Positions 24,447 to 33,022 of a stretch of 64,000 nucleotides of DNA are shown here, one piece after another. Under the pieces are notes generated by a model. The model ran no database searches and was not told where the DNA came from. It worked only from the letters and a program-made list of their open reading frames with translations. Position numbers and translations under genes: made by a program. The stretch comes from Paractinoplanes maris (GTDB taxonomy: Bacteria > Actinomycetota > Actinomycetes > Mycobacteriales > Micromonosporaceae). How positions within the stretch are numbered: position 1 is the stretch's first letter; each line of letters starts with the position of its first letter. Where the stretch lies: positions 1 through 64,000 of the forward strand of contig NZ_JALPVL010000008.1 in the NCBI RefSeq assembly GCF_023544465.1. The letters run 5' to 3'.

Positions 24447-25988
24447 TCAGTAGGGATATCCGCTGCGGGCACCCACCGGATCGGCGTGCAGGGCCCGCAG
24501 CATTGAGCTATCGGGGACGACGTTCACCCGGCCCTCGGTGCCGCGACCGATCGCCGCGTAGACCTCGGGGCGGGCGGCCCGCATGATGATCGCCCAGACG
24601 AAGCCGACCAGGGCAATGGCCAGATACAGCGCCGGAATGAGCCACTGGAACGGTGAATCACCGTCGACCTGGAGCAGTTCACCGAATCCGATACAGGTGG
24701 CGGCCAGGACGATGGTCAGCAGCAGGAACGCGGTCGCCGGGGCGATGTACGCCTTCCAGATGCTTTCCCGGCGCCGGTTCCTCATGAAGAACGCCAGGAC
24801 CGCGGCCGACGCCGCCCACATGAGAATCAGGACTCCGAGACCGCCGATCGTGGTGAGCCACGCGAAGACGAAGACCAGCGGATCCGAGCCGACCAGCGCG
24901 TAGAGGCTGAGCACGATGATCGCCAGCACGCTCTGGGTGATCGAGCCGAGGAGCGGAGCACCCGTACGGGGGTGGGTGCGCCCCCACGCGGCCGGCAGCA
25001 CGCCCTCGCGCCCCAGGGCGAACTGGTAGCGCGACACCGCCGCGTGGAACGCCAGCAGCGCGGCGAAGACGCTGGTCAGGAACAGGACGTAGCCCAGGTC
25101 GACCATGAAGCCGGGCAGGTGCGGCCCGACCAGCGTGAAGACCAGGTCGGTCTCGTGCTGGGCGGCCTTCGCGGCGATCTGATCCGGCCCGGTGTTGACC
25201 GACATTGCCCATGCCGACAGCGAGCACAGCACGCCGGCCAGGATCACCGCGATGTGGGTGGCCCGGGCGATCGTCCGCTTGGGGTCCTTGGCCTCCTCGG
25301 AGAGCACGACCGTGGCCTCGAAGCCGACGAAGCCCGCAATCGCCAGCACCAGCAGGACGCCGACCACCGGGGTGGCCAGGGGTGCCGGGGAGAACTGGGA
25401 GAACGTGATGTGGCCGTCGGCCGGGTTGCTGACCATCACGAGGTCGTAGATGAGCACGACCGCGATCTCGAGCACCAGCAGGACCGCCAGCACCTTGCCG
25501 CTCAGGTCGACCCAGAGCAGGCCGAGCACCGCGACGGCGAACCAGGCCGCTATCGCGCAGGCGTACCAGGGAACGGCGAAGCCGAAGGCGCCGAGGATGC
25601 CACTGGCCACCGAGCCGAACAAGCCGAACAGGCCTATCTGCATGAGTGAGTAGGCGGGCAGGGCGACGAACGCCGCCCCCACGCCGACGATCCGGCCCAG
25701 GCCATGACTGATGTAGGAGTAGAAGGCCCCGGTGTTGACGATGTGCCGGCTCATGGCGACGAAGCCGACCGTGAACAGCGAGAGCAGCCCGGCCGTGACC
25801 AGATAGGCGATCGGCACCGCGGTGCTGCCGATGATGGCGTAGATCGTCGTGATCGAACCGATGATCACGGTGAGCGGAGCCGCGCCCGCCACGCCGAAGA
25901 ACACCACCGAAGGAACACCCAGCCGGTTCTTGGCCAGCGCTTTCGAGACGATGTCCGGCTCTGCGGGTTCGATACGTGACACGAGCAT
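24447..25988 (-). CDS. APC superfamily amino-acid permease
   Basis: The roughly 513-residue integral membrane protein has about 12 hydrophobic helices. The APC signature in helix 1 is VPSVVFFGVAGAAPLTVIIG, shown here as VFFGVAGAAPLT, and GFEATVVLSEEAKDPKRT follows helix 6. These features are typical of amino-acid/polyamine/cation symporters. ATG at 25988 directly follows GGAAGG; GTG at 25982 has better spacing from it and may be the true start. The transported compound is unknown. The GOLPH3-like gene ends 56 bases upstream on the same strand, so the two may be co-transcribed. Confidence 0.87.
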   Translation of the reverse strand: MLVSRIEPAEPDIVSKALAKNRLGVPSVVFFGVAGAAPLTVIIGSITTIYAIIGSTAVPIAYLVTAGLLSLFTVGFVAMSRHIVNTGAFYSYISHGLGRIVGVGAAFVALPAYSLMQIGLFGLFGSVASGILGAFGFAVPWYACAIAAWFAVAVLGLLWVDLSGKVLAVLLVLEIAVVLIYDLVMVSNPADGHITFSQFSPAPLATPVVGVLLVLAIAGFVGFEATVVLSEEAKDPKRTIARATHIAVILAGVLCSLSAWAMSVNTGPDQIAAKAAQHETDLVFTLVGPHLPGFMVDLGYVLFLTSVFAALLAFHAAVSRYQFALGREGVLPAAWGRTHPRTGAPLLGSITQSVLAIIVLSLYALVGSDPLVFVFAWLTTIGGLGVLILMWAASAAVLAFFMRNRRRESIWKAYIAPATAFLLLTIVLAATCIGFGELLQVDGDSPFQWLIPALYLAIALVGFVWAIIMRAARPEVYAAIGRGTEGRVNVVPDSSMLRALHADPVGARSGYPY

Positions 25989-26044
25989 CCTTCCAGCCCA
26001 ATGATCAGAGTTGTCGCGCCCGAGGTGATGGCGCCCGGTGCCGC

Positions 26045-26743
26045 TCACCTGCGGCCGACAGTCACAACCGAACCCACGGAGGCCTCGGTGTATTCGACGA
26101 GCTCCCGGAGGTCGGACGGGAGCGACCCGACGGCGCTGGGCAGCGACTGGAACGCGTGCCGGTGTGCCTCGAAGTCGTAGAGGACGTGGCGGGTCAGGCC
26201 GGTGGAGGCCACCAGCCCGATCAGCAGCCGGTCGCTGATGCTCATGCCGATGCCGCGGACGAGCATGTTGGCCAGCCGGGCCGGCGCCCAGGCGGCGGCG
26301 TTGCGCTGAGCCGCGCTGTTGGGCATGTAGAGGGTCTCGGTGGAGGAGAACATGCGCCGCCGGGTGACCGGCTCGACCGCACCGAGGCGGGAGAGCCTCT
26401 CGCCGACCCGGATCGCCGCGTCCTGCGAGAGGAAGGCGAGCCAGATCCGGACGTCCCGGTGCTGCGGTTGCGCGATGAGCAGGTCGAGGATGTCGTGCGC
26501 CAGCGCATCGGTGGGAGGATGCCGGTCGAGCAGGATCAGGTCTCCGTCGGAGATCCCGATCCGTCCTTCCAGGATCAGCTCGCCGAGCAGTGCGGCGGCC
26601 AGGCCCAGGCCGGTCGCACGTGGATGGAGACGGGACCGGCCGGTGCGGTCCTCGTGTGCGATCAGGAAATACTGGTCAGCCAACACGCCGCCACGCCCCT
26701 TAGACAACGTCTTGTTCTCGGTCGGATCTCCAGTGACCACCAT
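26045..26743 (-). CDS. GOLPH3/VPS74-like (GPP34) protein
   Basis: The 232-residue protein matches the bacterial GPP34 fold. It has an N-terminal strand block (LADQYFLIAHEDRTGRSRL), an Ala/Leu helix with LGELILEGRIGISDGDLIL, and a helical C-terminus (ARLANMLVRGIGMSISDRLLIG). Eukaryotic members bind phosphatidylinositol-4-phosphate and glycosyltransferases. Actinobacterial homologues are common, and their role is unknown. ATG at 26743 is used; GTG at 26758 is in frame. Neither has a clear ribosome site, so the mRNA may be leaderless. It is divergent from the XRE-DUF5753 regulator. Confidence 0.82.
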   Translation of the reverse strand: MVVTGDPTENKTLSKGRGGVLADQYFLIAHEDRTGRSRLHPRATGLGLAAALLGELILEGRIGISDGDLILLDRHPPTDALAHDILDLLIAQPQHRDVRIWLAFLSQDAAIRVGERLSRLGAVEPVTRRRMFSSTETLYMPNSAAQRNAAAWAPARLANMLVRGIGMSISDRLLIGLVASTGLTRHVLYDFEAHRHAFQSLPSAVGSLPSDLRELVEYTEASVGSVVTVGRR

Positions 26744-26913
26744 GGCCGCGATGATCACTGTGGGTAGAAAACGTTGTGACTCGATGTCCGCGCATCATGT
26801 ACCCGGCCGAAGGGCCAATACAAGAAGGCTAGTACTTTTTGTTTGGTGCGCCGTGTTTGGATCATGGAGGCGTGACCCGTACTATCAGTCTCATCAGGAC
26901 CGAGGGAGTCCAG

Positions 26914-27762
26914 GTGTCCGTTGATGAGGGGCCAACCCTGCGCCGTCGCCGTCTGGGCGCGGAACTCAAGCGGTGTCGTGAGGCCGCGGGGCTGACGCAA
27001 GAGAACGTCTCGAGACACTTCGAGTGGCACGCCGCGAAGGTCACGCGCATCGAGACCGCGCGAGTGGCCGTGACGCCACGCGACGTCAAGGATCTGCTGA
27101 CGCTCTACGGCGTCGGTGATCAGGACTATCGGGAAGCGCTGGTCGAGCTGGCCCGGCTGTCCCGCGAGCGCACGTGGTGGACGGATTACCGGGACATCAT
27201 GCGTCCCGGCAACTTCGTCGGCCTGGAGGCGGCGGCGGCCGCCATGCGGGCCTGGGAGCCGATCCTCGTGCCCGGGTTGTTGCAGACCGAGGCCTACATG
27301 CGCGCGTTGATCCGCACCGGCCGGTCGAACGAGTCGTCGCAGCAGGTCGACCGTCGCGTGAACCTCCGGATGACCCGGCAGAGCCGGCTGCGCGCCGAGC
27401 GCCCGCTCGAACTGACGGCCATCATCGACGAATCGGTGGTGCGCCGGGTGGTGGGCGGTGACGACGTGATGAACGAACAGTTGCGGCACGTCATCGAAGT
27501 CGCACAATTACCGAATGTGCTGGTGCAGATTCTGCCGTTCGGTGCTGGTGAACACACGTTCCTGGGCGGTTCAGCTGCGCTTTTGGAGTTCCGCGAGACC
27601 ACCCATTTGGATGTTGTCTATCTTGAAGGTCTTGCGGGAGACTACTACGAAGAGCAACCCTCTGAGGTTGTCCGTTACCGGCAGGAGTTCGAGCGCTTGA
27701 GCGCTCGGGCGCTGGATGCTCGAATGACCATCAAGATGATCGAGAGCCTGCTCGTCGCGTAG
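26914..27762 (+). CDS. XRE helix-turn-helix regulator with DUF5753
   Basis: The 282-residue protein has an N-terminal XRE helix-turn-helix (LGAELKRCREAAGLTQENVS to TRIETARVAVTPRDV). DUF5753 follows, with ILVPGLLQTEAYMRALI, LVQILPFGAGEHTFLGG and FRETTHLDVVYLE. GTG at 26914 is chosen because GAGGGAG lies just upstream. This is the WhiJ-like family that is paired with DUF397 proteins in Streptomyces and relatives and affects development and antibiotic production. A DUF397 gene follows 50 bases downstream. A decayed relative is at 20761-20965. Confidence 0.9.
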   Translation: MSVDEGPTLRRRRLGAELKRCREAAGLTQENVSRHFEWHAAKVTRIETARVAVTPRDVKDLLTLYGVGDQDYREALVELARLSRERTWWTDYRDIMRPGNFVGLEAAAAAMRAWEPILVPGLLQTEAYMRALIRTGRSNESSQQVDRRVNLRMTRQSRLRAERPLELTAIIDESVVRRVVGGDDVMNEQLRHVIEVAQLPNVLVQILPFGAGEHTFLGGSAALLEFRETTHLDVVYLEGLAGDYYEEQPSEVVRYRQEFERLSARALDARMTIKMIESLLVA

Positions 27763-27812
27763 TGCCCTCGTGAATCCGAAAGACAATCGCATAACGAAGG
27801 GAGGTGCTTGAG

Positions 27813-28043
27813 TTGCTCACGCACCAGCCAGATGCTGCAGTTCTCACCGCTGCGGTCTGGAAGAAGGCCAGCCGCAGCAACGGCAATGGCGGGAACAACT
27901 GTGTCGAGGTCGCGTTCCTCGACCAGGGGGTCGCTGTCCGGGACAGCAAGGACCGCTCCGGTCCTGCGCTGATGTTCACGACGGCGGAGTGGTCCGCCTT
28001 TGTGGACTCGGCCAAGGATGGCGAGTTCGACCTCCATTCCTGA
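27813..28043 (+). CDS. DUF397 domain protein, partner of the XRE regulator
   Basis: The 76-residue protein has the DUF397 core AVWKKASRSNGNGGNNCVEVA (shown as WKKASRSNGNGG and NCVEVA), then VAVRDSKDRSGP, and TTAEWSAFVDSAKDGEF. TTG at 27813 is preferred because AAGGGAGG ends at 27804, nine bases before it. The GTG at 27804 overlaps that site. DUF397 proteins act with their XRE-DUF5753 neighbours and some pairs behave like toxin-antitoxin modules; this is family knowledge, not shown here. Confidence 0.88.
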   Translation: MLTHQPDAAVLTAAVWKKASRSNGNGGNNCVEVAFLDQGVAVRDSKDRSGPALMFTTAEWSAFVDSAKDGEFDLHS

Positions 28044-28063
28044 CGTCAGACATTACCTATAGG

Positions 28064-28155
28064 CACGCACCGATGGGAAGTGCCTACACAAAGTCAACTT
28101 CTCCGGTGCGTGTCTGGTGGGTGCCGCGGCACTACTCACCAGGAGTCGCGGCACC
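28064..28155 (+). terminator. Two successive inverted repeats after the DUF397 gene
   Basis: The first has 9-bp arms at 28064-28072 and 28104-28112 with a long loop. The second has 9-bp arms at 28120-28128 and 28147-28155 (GGTGCCGCG/CGCGGCACC). The second is the better terminator candidate for the regulator operon. Confidence 0.45.
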
Positions 28156-28279
28156 CTCACTCTGAATAGCCATTCCGCGCCATTTCGCCGGGCGCGGAAT
28201 TTTTCGTGCCCTCACCCATTCCGGTGAATGTTCCGGCCGCCAACTAATCTGTCACGGCCCACCCTCGCGGGAAAGCGGA

Positions 28280-28309
28280 AATGCCGCACAGCCTGAGCTG
28301 TGCGGCATT
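28280..28309. terminator. Perfect hairpin terminator for the CAP gene
   Basis: A 13-bp perfect stem (28280-28292 with 28297-28309) and a CTGA loop, 19 bases beyond the stop of the minus-strand CAP gene. It is followed by T residues on both strands. It is a two-way terminator between convergent units. Confidence 0.85.
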
Positions 28310-28328
28310 TGCTGCAGGGGAGCACCGG

Positions 28329-28844
28329 TCAGACGCGGCCGAAGTCCTGGGTCCAGTAGGGAGCGCCCGACTTGGTGACGGCGATGCCGACGCCGATCGC
28401 GTTGTTGGCGCAGTTCAGGATGTTCTTGCGGTGGCCGGTGCTGTTCATCCAGCCGGTGACGACCTGCTGCGGGGTGCGGTATCCCCAGGCGATGTTCTCG
28501 GCGGCGGCGTCCTTCTTCGGGTAGCCGGCGCGGACCTCGCGGGTGACGAAGGTGCTGCCGTCGGAGCCGGTGTGGTCGAAGAAGTTGTTCTTCACCATGT
28601 CGTTGCTGTGGGCGCGGGCCGCCTCGACCAGGCGGGTGTCGATCCGCGCGGCCTTGCAGCCGCGGGCGGTGCGCTCGGCGTTGGTCAGCTTGACGACCTC
28701 GGTCTCGTACGCGGCCTGGTCGATGACCGCGGCGGTCTTCTTCGGGGCACCGGCGGTGGCGGCCGCGAACGCGGGGGCGCCGACCATCGTCGGGACGGCG
28801 ATCAGAGCGGCGATGACGACGGCACGGCGGACGAAACGCTTCAA
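28329..28844 (-). CDS. Secreted CAP (SCP/PR1) domain protein
   Basis: The 171-residue protein has a Sec signal peptide ending at APAFA (about residue 27). One CAP domain follows, with TNAERTARGC, the cavity His in AARAHSNDMVKNNFFDHTG, the Glu box AAAENIAWGY, and the family signature VVTGWMNSTGHRKNIL. Bacterial CAP proteins are extracellular and often bind lipids or act in wall remodelling; the function of most is unknown. The upstream region has a GGGCCCACC ribosome context. It is monocistronic, ending in the hairpin at 28280-28309. Confidence 0.9.
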   Translation of the reverse strand: MKRFVRRAVVIAALIAVPTMVGAPAFAAATAGAPKKTAAVIDQAAYETEVVKLTNAERTARGCKAARIDTRLVEAARAHSNDMVKNNFFDHTGSDGSTFVTREVRAGYPKKDAAAENIAWGYRTPQQVVTGWMNSTGHRKNILNCANNAIGVGIAVTKSGAPYWTQDFGRV

Positions 28845-28965
28845 GGTGGGCCCTTTCGGTCGGTGTCTGTCGCTGGTCCTGATCGGGCCGGGCCGGCCGG
28901 GATGAAGAAAGGGAACCGGGAAGCAACGCGGGGCAACGCAGCCGCTCCCGTACGGGAAACGCGAA

Positions 28966-28996
28966 ACGGGGCCGGGCGCAAGAGCGCCGGCCCCGT
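28966..28996 (-). terminator. Hairpin terminator of the M4 protease gene
   Basis: A 10-bp stem ACGGGGCCGG/CCGGCCCCGT (28966-28975 with 28987-28996), extended by GCG/CGC with one bulged G and an AAGA loop. It lies 12 bases past the protease stop on the minus strand. Confidence 0.75.
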
Positions 28997-29007
28997 CCCG
29001 ATCGGAG

Positions 29008-30954
29008 CTAGACCGTCAGGGTCCAGGTGTTGATGTAGCCGGTGTCGCGGGCGTACGTGTCCTGCACCCGCAGCTGCCAGGTGCCGTTCGCGGCCTCGCT
29101 CGACAGGTTCTTGCTGTACGTCGTGTTGACGTTGTCGGCGCTGTCCGAGGTCGAGCTCGGCTTGAGGCTGTAGACCGTGCCGTCCGGTGCCACCAGGTCG
29201 ACCCTCAGGTCACCGCGGAAGGTGTGCGGGATGTTCACGGCAACGGTCGAGGTGGAGGAGGCGGCCCGGGCGCAGCCGCTGATCGTGATGCTGCTGGTCA
29301 CCGCGGCGCCCGCGTCCGGGATGGTGACGTCGGTGCCGTTGGTGCCGGCGCAACCGGTGGGGTTGGGCGGCGGGGTGGTGGTGGGCGGCGGCGTGGTGCC
29401 CCCACCCGTACAGGTCGGGTCGGCCGACTGGGCGGGCACGCTGACCGCGTCCCAGGCCGCCTTGACCGTGTTGAACTCGGCGCAGCCGGTCGGGAAGAGG
29501 TTCTTGGCCGCGGCCAGCGTCCAGGTGCGGTACTTCAGGTACGACGAGCTGGACGTCTTGGTCAGCATCGCGTTGTACATGATCTTCATGGCGTTCTGGA
29601 TGCCCAGGCCGGTCACCGTGCTGCCGTTGCAGGTCGTGCTGGACGGCTGGCCGGAGCCGCCGCCGCTCGAGCCCTGGGCGAGCAGGTAGAACCAGTGGTT
29701 GCCGGGACCGGCGGCCGCGTGCACCTCGTCGTTCGGCGTGCTGCTGGAGTAGCAGTTGTCGTCGCCGGCCAGCGACGGGTTGTACATGTACCGGATCGGG
29801 CCGCTGCCGACCAGGTTGACCTCCTCGCCGACCTGGTAGTCGGGGGCGTCGTTGGGGTTGTTGATGAACCACTCGGTGGCCGCGCCGATGGTGTCGGCGA
29901 CGAACTCCTGGGTGCCGGCCTTGGAGATGCCGCCGGGGGTGGTGTCGTCGATGCCGTGGCCGAGTTCGTGACCGACCACGTCGGCCGAGGAGATCCACTG
30001 ACCGGCGGTGTTCTTGCCGATCTGGATCTGGGTGCCGTCGTAGTAGGCGTTCTGCTGGTTGAGCCCGACCCGGATCGGCCAGGCGCCACCGCTGCCGTTC
30101 TGGCCGTTGCGGCCCAGCCACGACGAGAGCATCGCGTACTGCTTCTGGGCCACGTAGAAGGCGTCGACGCAGCCGGTCTCCTTGCTGGTGCCGGTGCCGT
30201 TGCCCCACACGTTGTCGGGGCCGCTGAACGTCGTGTTGTTCGCGGCGTCCTGGCACCGGATCGTGGTGTGGCTCGGATCCTGCAGCAGGTAGCTCGAGCC
30301 CGACTGGGTGGTGTCGATCGAGACCGAGCCGTTGATCCAGCCGGTGCCCGTGCCGGCCGCCTCGGTGACGTGCTCGGTGGTGCGCAGGACCTTGCCGGTG
30401 GCCGCGTCGACGTCGACAGTCAGCCGGCTGTCGCCCCGGGCGCCGGTGCCGGCGACGGTGGTCTCCCAGGCCAGGGCGGCGGGTGCGCCTTCCTCGGCGA
30501 CCACCACGAGGTTCGTACCCTCGACGGTCTTGACGCTCTCGAGCTGCTGCCGGGCGATCGCCGCGGCGGCGGTGCCGGTTACCTTGGCCGCCGTCGAGAG
30601 CTCACCGATCGGGCTGCTCTGCGCGACCGAGGTGTATTTGGCCTGGCCGGCCGAGTCGGTCACCACGACGAAGTCGCCGCCGCGGACCGGGAGGCCGTTG
30701 TACGTACGTTCGTAGGCCACGTAGTTGAGACCGGAGGACTGGATGACCTTCTTCCGCAGGAAGGTCTCGGAGGAGCTGGCGTGCAGGATCGAGGGACGGC
30801 TGGCGACCAGGGCATCCGCCTTGTCGGCGGCGAGCTTGGCGGAGGCTGCGGGGTCCTGCGGCGCCGCTGTGGCGGGCCCGGTCACCGCGATCATGGCGCC
30901 GGCGGCCGCGGTTCCGGCCGCGAGCGCGATGATCAAGGGGGTTCGACGTTTCAC
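29008..30954 (-). CDS. Secreted M4 (thermolysin-type) metalloprotease with P-domain
   Basis: The 648-residue preproprotein has a signal peptide (residues 1-30, ending ATAA) and an FTP/PepSY-type propeptide to about 205. The M4 catalytic domain follows, with zinc motif VVGHELGHGID, the third ligand Glu in GTQEFVADTIG, and the active-site His region NDEVHAAAGPGNHWFYL. After a Thr/Pro-rich linker (PPPTTTPPPNPT), a C-terminal P/Homo B domain of about 115 residues ends NTWTLTV. It probably acts as an extracellular endopeptidase, self-activated by propeptide removal. It is divergent from the XRE gene at 31158. Confidence 0.92.
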   Translation of the reverse strand: MKRRTPLIIALAAGTAAAGAMIAVTGPATAAPQDPAASAKLAADKADALVASRPSILHASSSETFLRKKVIQSSGLNYVAYERTYNGLPVRGGDFVVVTDSAGQAKYTSVAQSSPIGELSTAAKVTGTAAAAIARQQLESVKTVEGTNLVVVAEEGAPAALAWETTVAGTGARGDSRLTVDVDAATGKVLRTTEHVTEAAGTGTGWINGSVSIDTTQSGSSYLLQDPSHTTIRCQDAANNTTFSGPDNVWGNGTGTSKETGCVDAFYVAQKQYAMLSSWLGRNGQNGSGGAWPIRVGLNQQNAYYDGTQIQIGKNTAGQWISSADVVGHELGHGIDDTTPGGISKAGTQEFVADTIGAATEWFINNPNDAPDYQVGEEVNLVGSGPIRYMYNPSLAGDDNCYSSSTPNDEVHAAAGPGNHWFYLLAQGSSGGGSGQPSSTTCNGSTVTGLGIQNAMKIMYNAMLTKTSSSSYLKYRTWTLAAAKNLFPTGCAEFNTVKAAWDAVSVPAQSADPTCTGGGTTPPPTTTPPPNPTGCAGTNGTDVTIPDAGAAVTSSITISGCARAASSTSTVAVNIPHTFRGDLRVDLVAPDGTVYSLKPSSTSDSADNVNTTYSKNLSSEAANGTWQLRVQDTYARDTGYINTWTLTV

Positions 30955-31157
30955 GCGCTACTCCTCAGTCACTTCGGACGACTTGAGGAGAACCTAGGCA
31001 TCGATGGGCGTCACCGAATCAGGGAAAACCCTTGCGCTGTGACGCGTGGCCATCGCTCTTGGTGATCTGAAGAATTCGTAAAGTGACACTGCTTCCACTG
31101 GCCGGGCGGTTTCCGGTGGGGCATCATGACCGGACAGCGTCCCTTCAGGAGTGTGTG

Positions 31158-32120
31158 ATGACCTCACAACTCGAGCTCGCCGCCCGCGCGGCGTTCGCCC
31201 AGGTCCTGACCGCCTGGCGCACACGTCGCGGGCTGTCCAAGAAGCAGCTCGCCGCGTCGATGGGCTACCACCCGTCCTACATCAGCCACGTGGAGAGCCT
31301 GCGCCACCACCCGACCTTCGAGTTCGCCGGCCGCGCCGAGGCGGTCCTGGCGAGCGGAGGCGAGATCATCTCGCGGTACGAGGAGTGCCGGCAGGCCGCC
31401 GGCGAGCCCGCACCCGTCCAGCTCACGCGCAGCGACTACGAGCCCAGCCCGATGCTGCCCGCCACGCTCGTCATCGAGGAGGAGAACGCCACCCTGTCCT
31501 ACGTCGACGGGTGGTATCTCGCCAAGGTCGAGCGCGTCGTGCGCAACGTGGGGGACCGGCCCGTCACGTGCTATCCCGTGCGCGTCGACGTCGACCGCTT
31601 CCCCGACCAGCCCGGCGTGTCCCGCCGGCTTTATCAGGAGAGCCCGCTGCAGCTCTCCGACCTCGACTTCGAGGCGTCGGTGGCTTCCGTGGGCGACGAT
31701 CGCTCCGAGCCGATGGAGGTGCGGGTGACGCGCTCCTCCGACGCCTACCTCAAGATGGTCCTGGTGTTCGGCAACGCGCGGGCGAGGTTCCCGCTCTATC
31801 CGGGCGAGTGCACGCGGGTGACGTATTCCTATCGCGTGCCGGCCAGCCTCTGGGGTCAGTGGTTCCAGCGCGACATTCGTTTCCCGACCAGGGCGCTGAC
31901 GATGTCGTTGCGGCTGCCGGCCTCGCTGGGCGCCGAGGTGAGTGCCGAGAGCCTCTCGTACGCGGGGATCAAGGGTTTCTCGCCGACCGAGTCACCGGGG
32001 GAGAACGACACCGTCGTCTACACGCTCCGGTTGCGCGAGCTGCTGCTGACCAGCCAGATCCGGATCCGCTGGCGGTTCGCCGAGCGCGCCCCGACCGGCT
32101 GGAGCCATCTCGCTGCCTAG
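31158..32120 (+). CDS. XRE family regulator with large C-terminal sensor region
   Basis: The 320-residue protein has an N-terminal XRE helix-turn-helix (LTAWRTRRGLSKKQLAASMG, YHPSYISHVESLRHHPTFEF). About 240 residues follow that look mostly beta-stranded (VERVVRNVGDRPVTCYPVRVD, shown partly as VERVVRNVGDRPV), resembling an immunoglobulin or ligand-binding domain rather than DUF5753. ATG at 31158 is preceded by AGGAG with a gap of seven. It is divergent from the M4 protease and could regulate it. Its stop codon overlaps that of the convergent methyltransferase in a shared CTAG. Confidence 0.82.
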   Translation: MTSQLELAARAAFAQVLTAWRTRRGLSKKQLAASMGYHPSYISHVESLRHHPTFEFAGRAEAVLASGGEIISRYEECRQAAGEPAPVQLTRSDYEPSPMLPATLVIEEENATLSYVDGWYLAKVERVVRNVGDRPVTCYPVRVDVDRFPDQPGVSRRLYQESPLQLSDLDFEASVASVGDDRSEPMEVRVTRSSDAYLKMVLVFGNARARFPLYPGECTRVTYSYRVPASLWGQWFQRDIRFPTRALTMSLRLPASLGAEVSAESLSYAGIKGFSPTESPGENDTVVYTLRLRELLLTSQIRIRWRFAERAPTGWSHLAA

Positions 32121-32896
32121 GCCGGCGCGGAGCCGCGGACGGCCCAGGCGGCGGCCGTCAGGGCGATGGTGCCGTCAGCCGAGGTGGGCACGGTCGAGCG
32201 CAGCCGTTCGCGGATCGCGATCCGGTCGGTGCTGGGGAGCGTCGCCAGATAGGCGGGCGCCGCTCCCTGACCGCCGAGAAAGGGCCGCCACAGGTCGTCG
32301 AAGTCCGTGAAGATCGTGGGGATCTCGATCGACCGGGTGGTGACGCCGGTCAGGCCGGCCTCGCGCCACGCGGTGTGCAGGGCGGGCTCGTGGCAGATCG
32401 GGAAACGCGGGCTCTCGTCGTGGCCGGCGGCGGCCGGGACGACCTCGGTGGCGGCGTCCCAGAAGTAGCGCATCATGCGCATTCCGGTGGTGTAGTCCCA
32501 GATGTACGAGGCCACGAGCGCACCGGGGGCGGCGACCCGGGCGAACTCGGCGATCGCGTCGGCCGGGCGGGGCACGAAGTTGAGGGCCAGACCGCTGACC
32601 ACGGCGTCGAAGCTCGCGTCGCGCAGCGGGAGAGCCGCCGCGTCGCCGACCGCCCGGCCGGCCTGCTCAGGGGCCTGCCGGAGGAAGCCTGGCGACCGGT
32701 CGACACCGATCACCGACTCCGGGGCGGCGGCCGTGAAGATCGCCTCGGTCAGGGCGCCCGTGCCGCAGCCGGCGTCGAGCCATCGTCCGCCGGGCGGCGC
32801 GCTCAGCCAGCGGACGAACTCGGCGGCCACCTTGCGGCTCCACCGGCCGACGTACGCCTCGTAGGCGTCCCCGACTTCCCAGACATCCGTGCTCAT
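32117..32896 (-). CDS. Class I SAM-dependent methyltransferase (UbiE/type 11-like)
   Basis: The 259-residue protein has motif I WLDAGCGTGALTEAI, motif II VIGVDRSPGFL, and motif III around DAAALPLRDASFDAVVSGLALNFV. This layout is that of small-molecule C/O-methyltransferases. The C-terminal third has an F/D-rich lid (PTIFTDFDDLWRPFL). ATG at 32896 (MSTDVWEV) is preferred to the longer form. Upstream lies a six-copy 16-bp repeat array and the MFS gene on the same strand. The substrate is unknown. Confidence 0.87.
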   Translation of the reverse strand: MSTDVWEVGDAYEAYVGRWSRKVAAEFVRWLSAPPGGRWLDAGCGTGALTEAIFTAAAPESVIGVDRSPGFLRQAPEQAGRAVGDAAALPLRDASFDAVVSGLALNFVPRPADAIAEFARVAAPGALVASYIWDYTTGMRMMRYFWDAATEVVPAAAGHDESPRFPICHEPALHTAWREAGLTGVTTRSIEIPTIFTDFDDLWRPFLGGQGAAPAYLATLPSTDRIAIRERLRSTVPTSADGTIALTAAAWAVRGSAPA

Positions 32897-32917
32897 GGCC
32901 CGACTCTGCCGCACCGC

Positions 32918-33014
32918 GCCCCCGAAATCGACCGCCCCCGAAATCGACCGCCCGCGAAATCGACCGCCCCCGAATCGACCGCCCCCGAAATCGACCGCCC
33001 GCGAAATCGACCGC
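32918..33014. repeat. Six tandem copies of a 16-bp repeat
   Basis: Units are of the form GCCCCCGAAATCGACC or GCCCGCGAAATCGACC, one copy lacking an A. They run head to tail through most of the 126-bp gap between the MFS stop (33023) and the methyltransferase start (32896). The core GAAATCGACCGCC is nearly invariant. The array directly abuts the methyltransferase 5' region. Confidence 0.9.
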
Positions 33015-33022
33015 CGGCGAGC

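Noticed and set aside
29008-30954. The M4 protease as another conflict-system effector.
   Set aside because: It has a clear signal peptide, propeptide and P-domain, so it is an ordinary exported protease.
30955-31157. A promoter for the XRE gene with TTGGTG and TAAAGT.
   Set aside because: The boxes are only 14 bases apart, too short for a normal sigma-70-type promoter.
32918-33014. The 16-bp array as a CRISPR.
   Set aside because: Units are contiguous with no spacers, far shorter than CRISPR repeats, and no cas gene is present.
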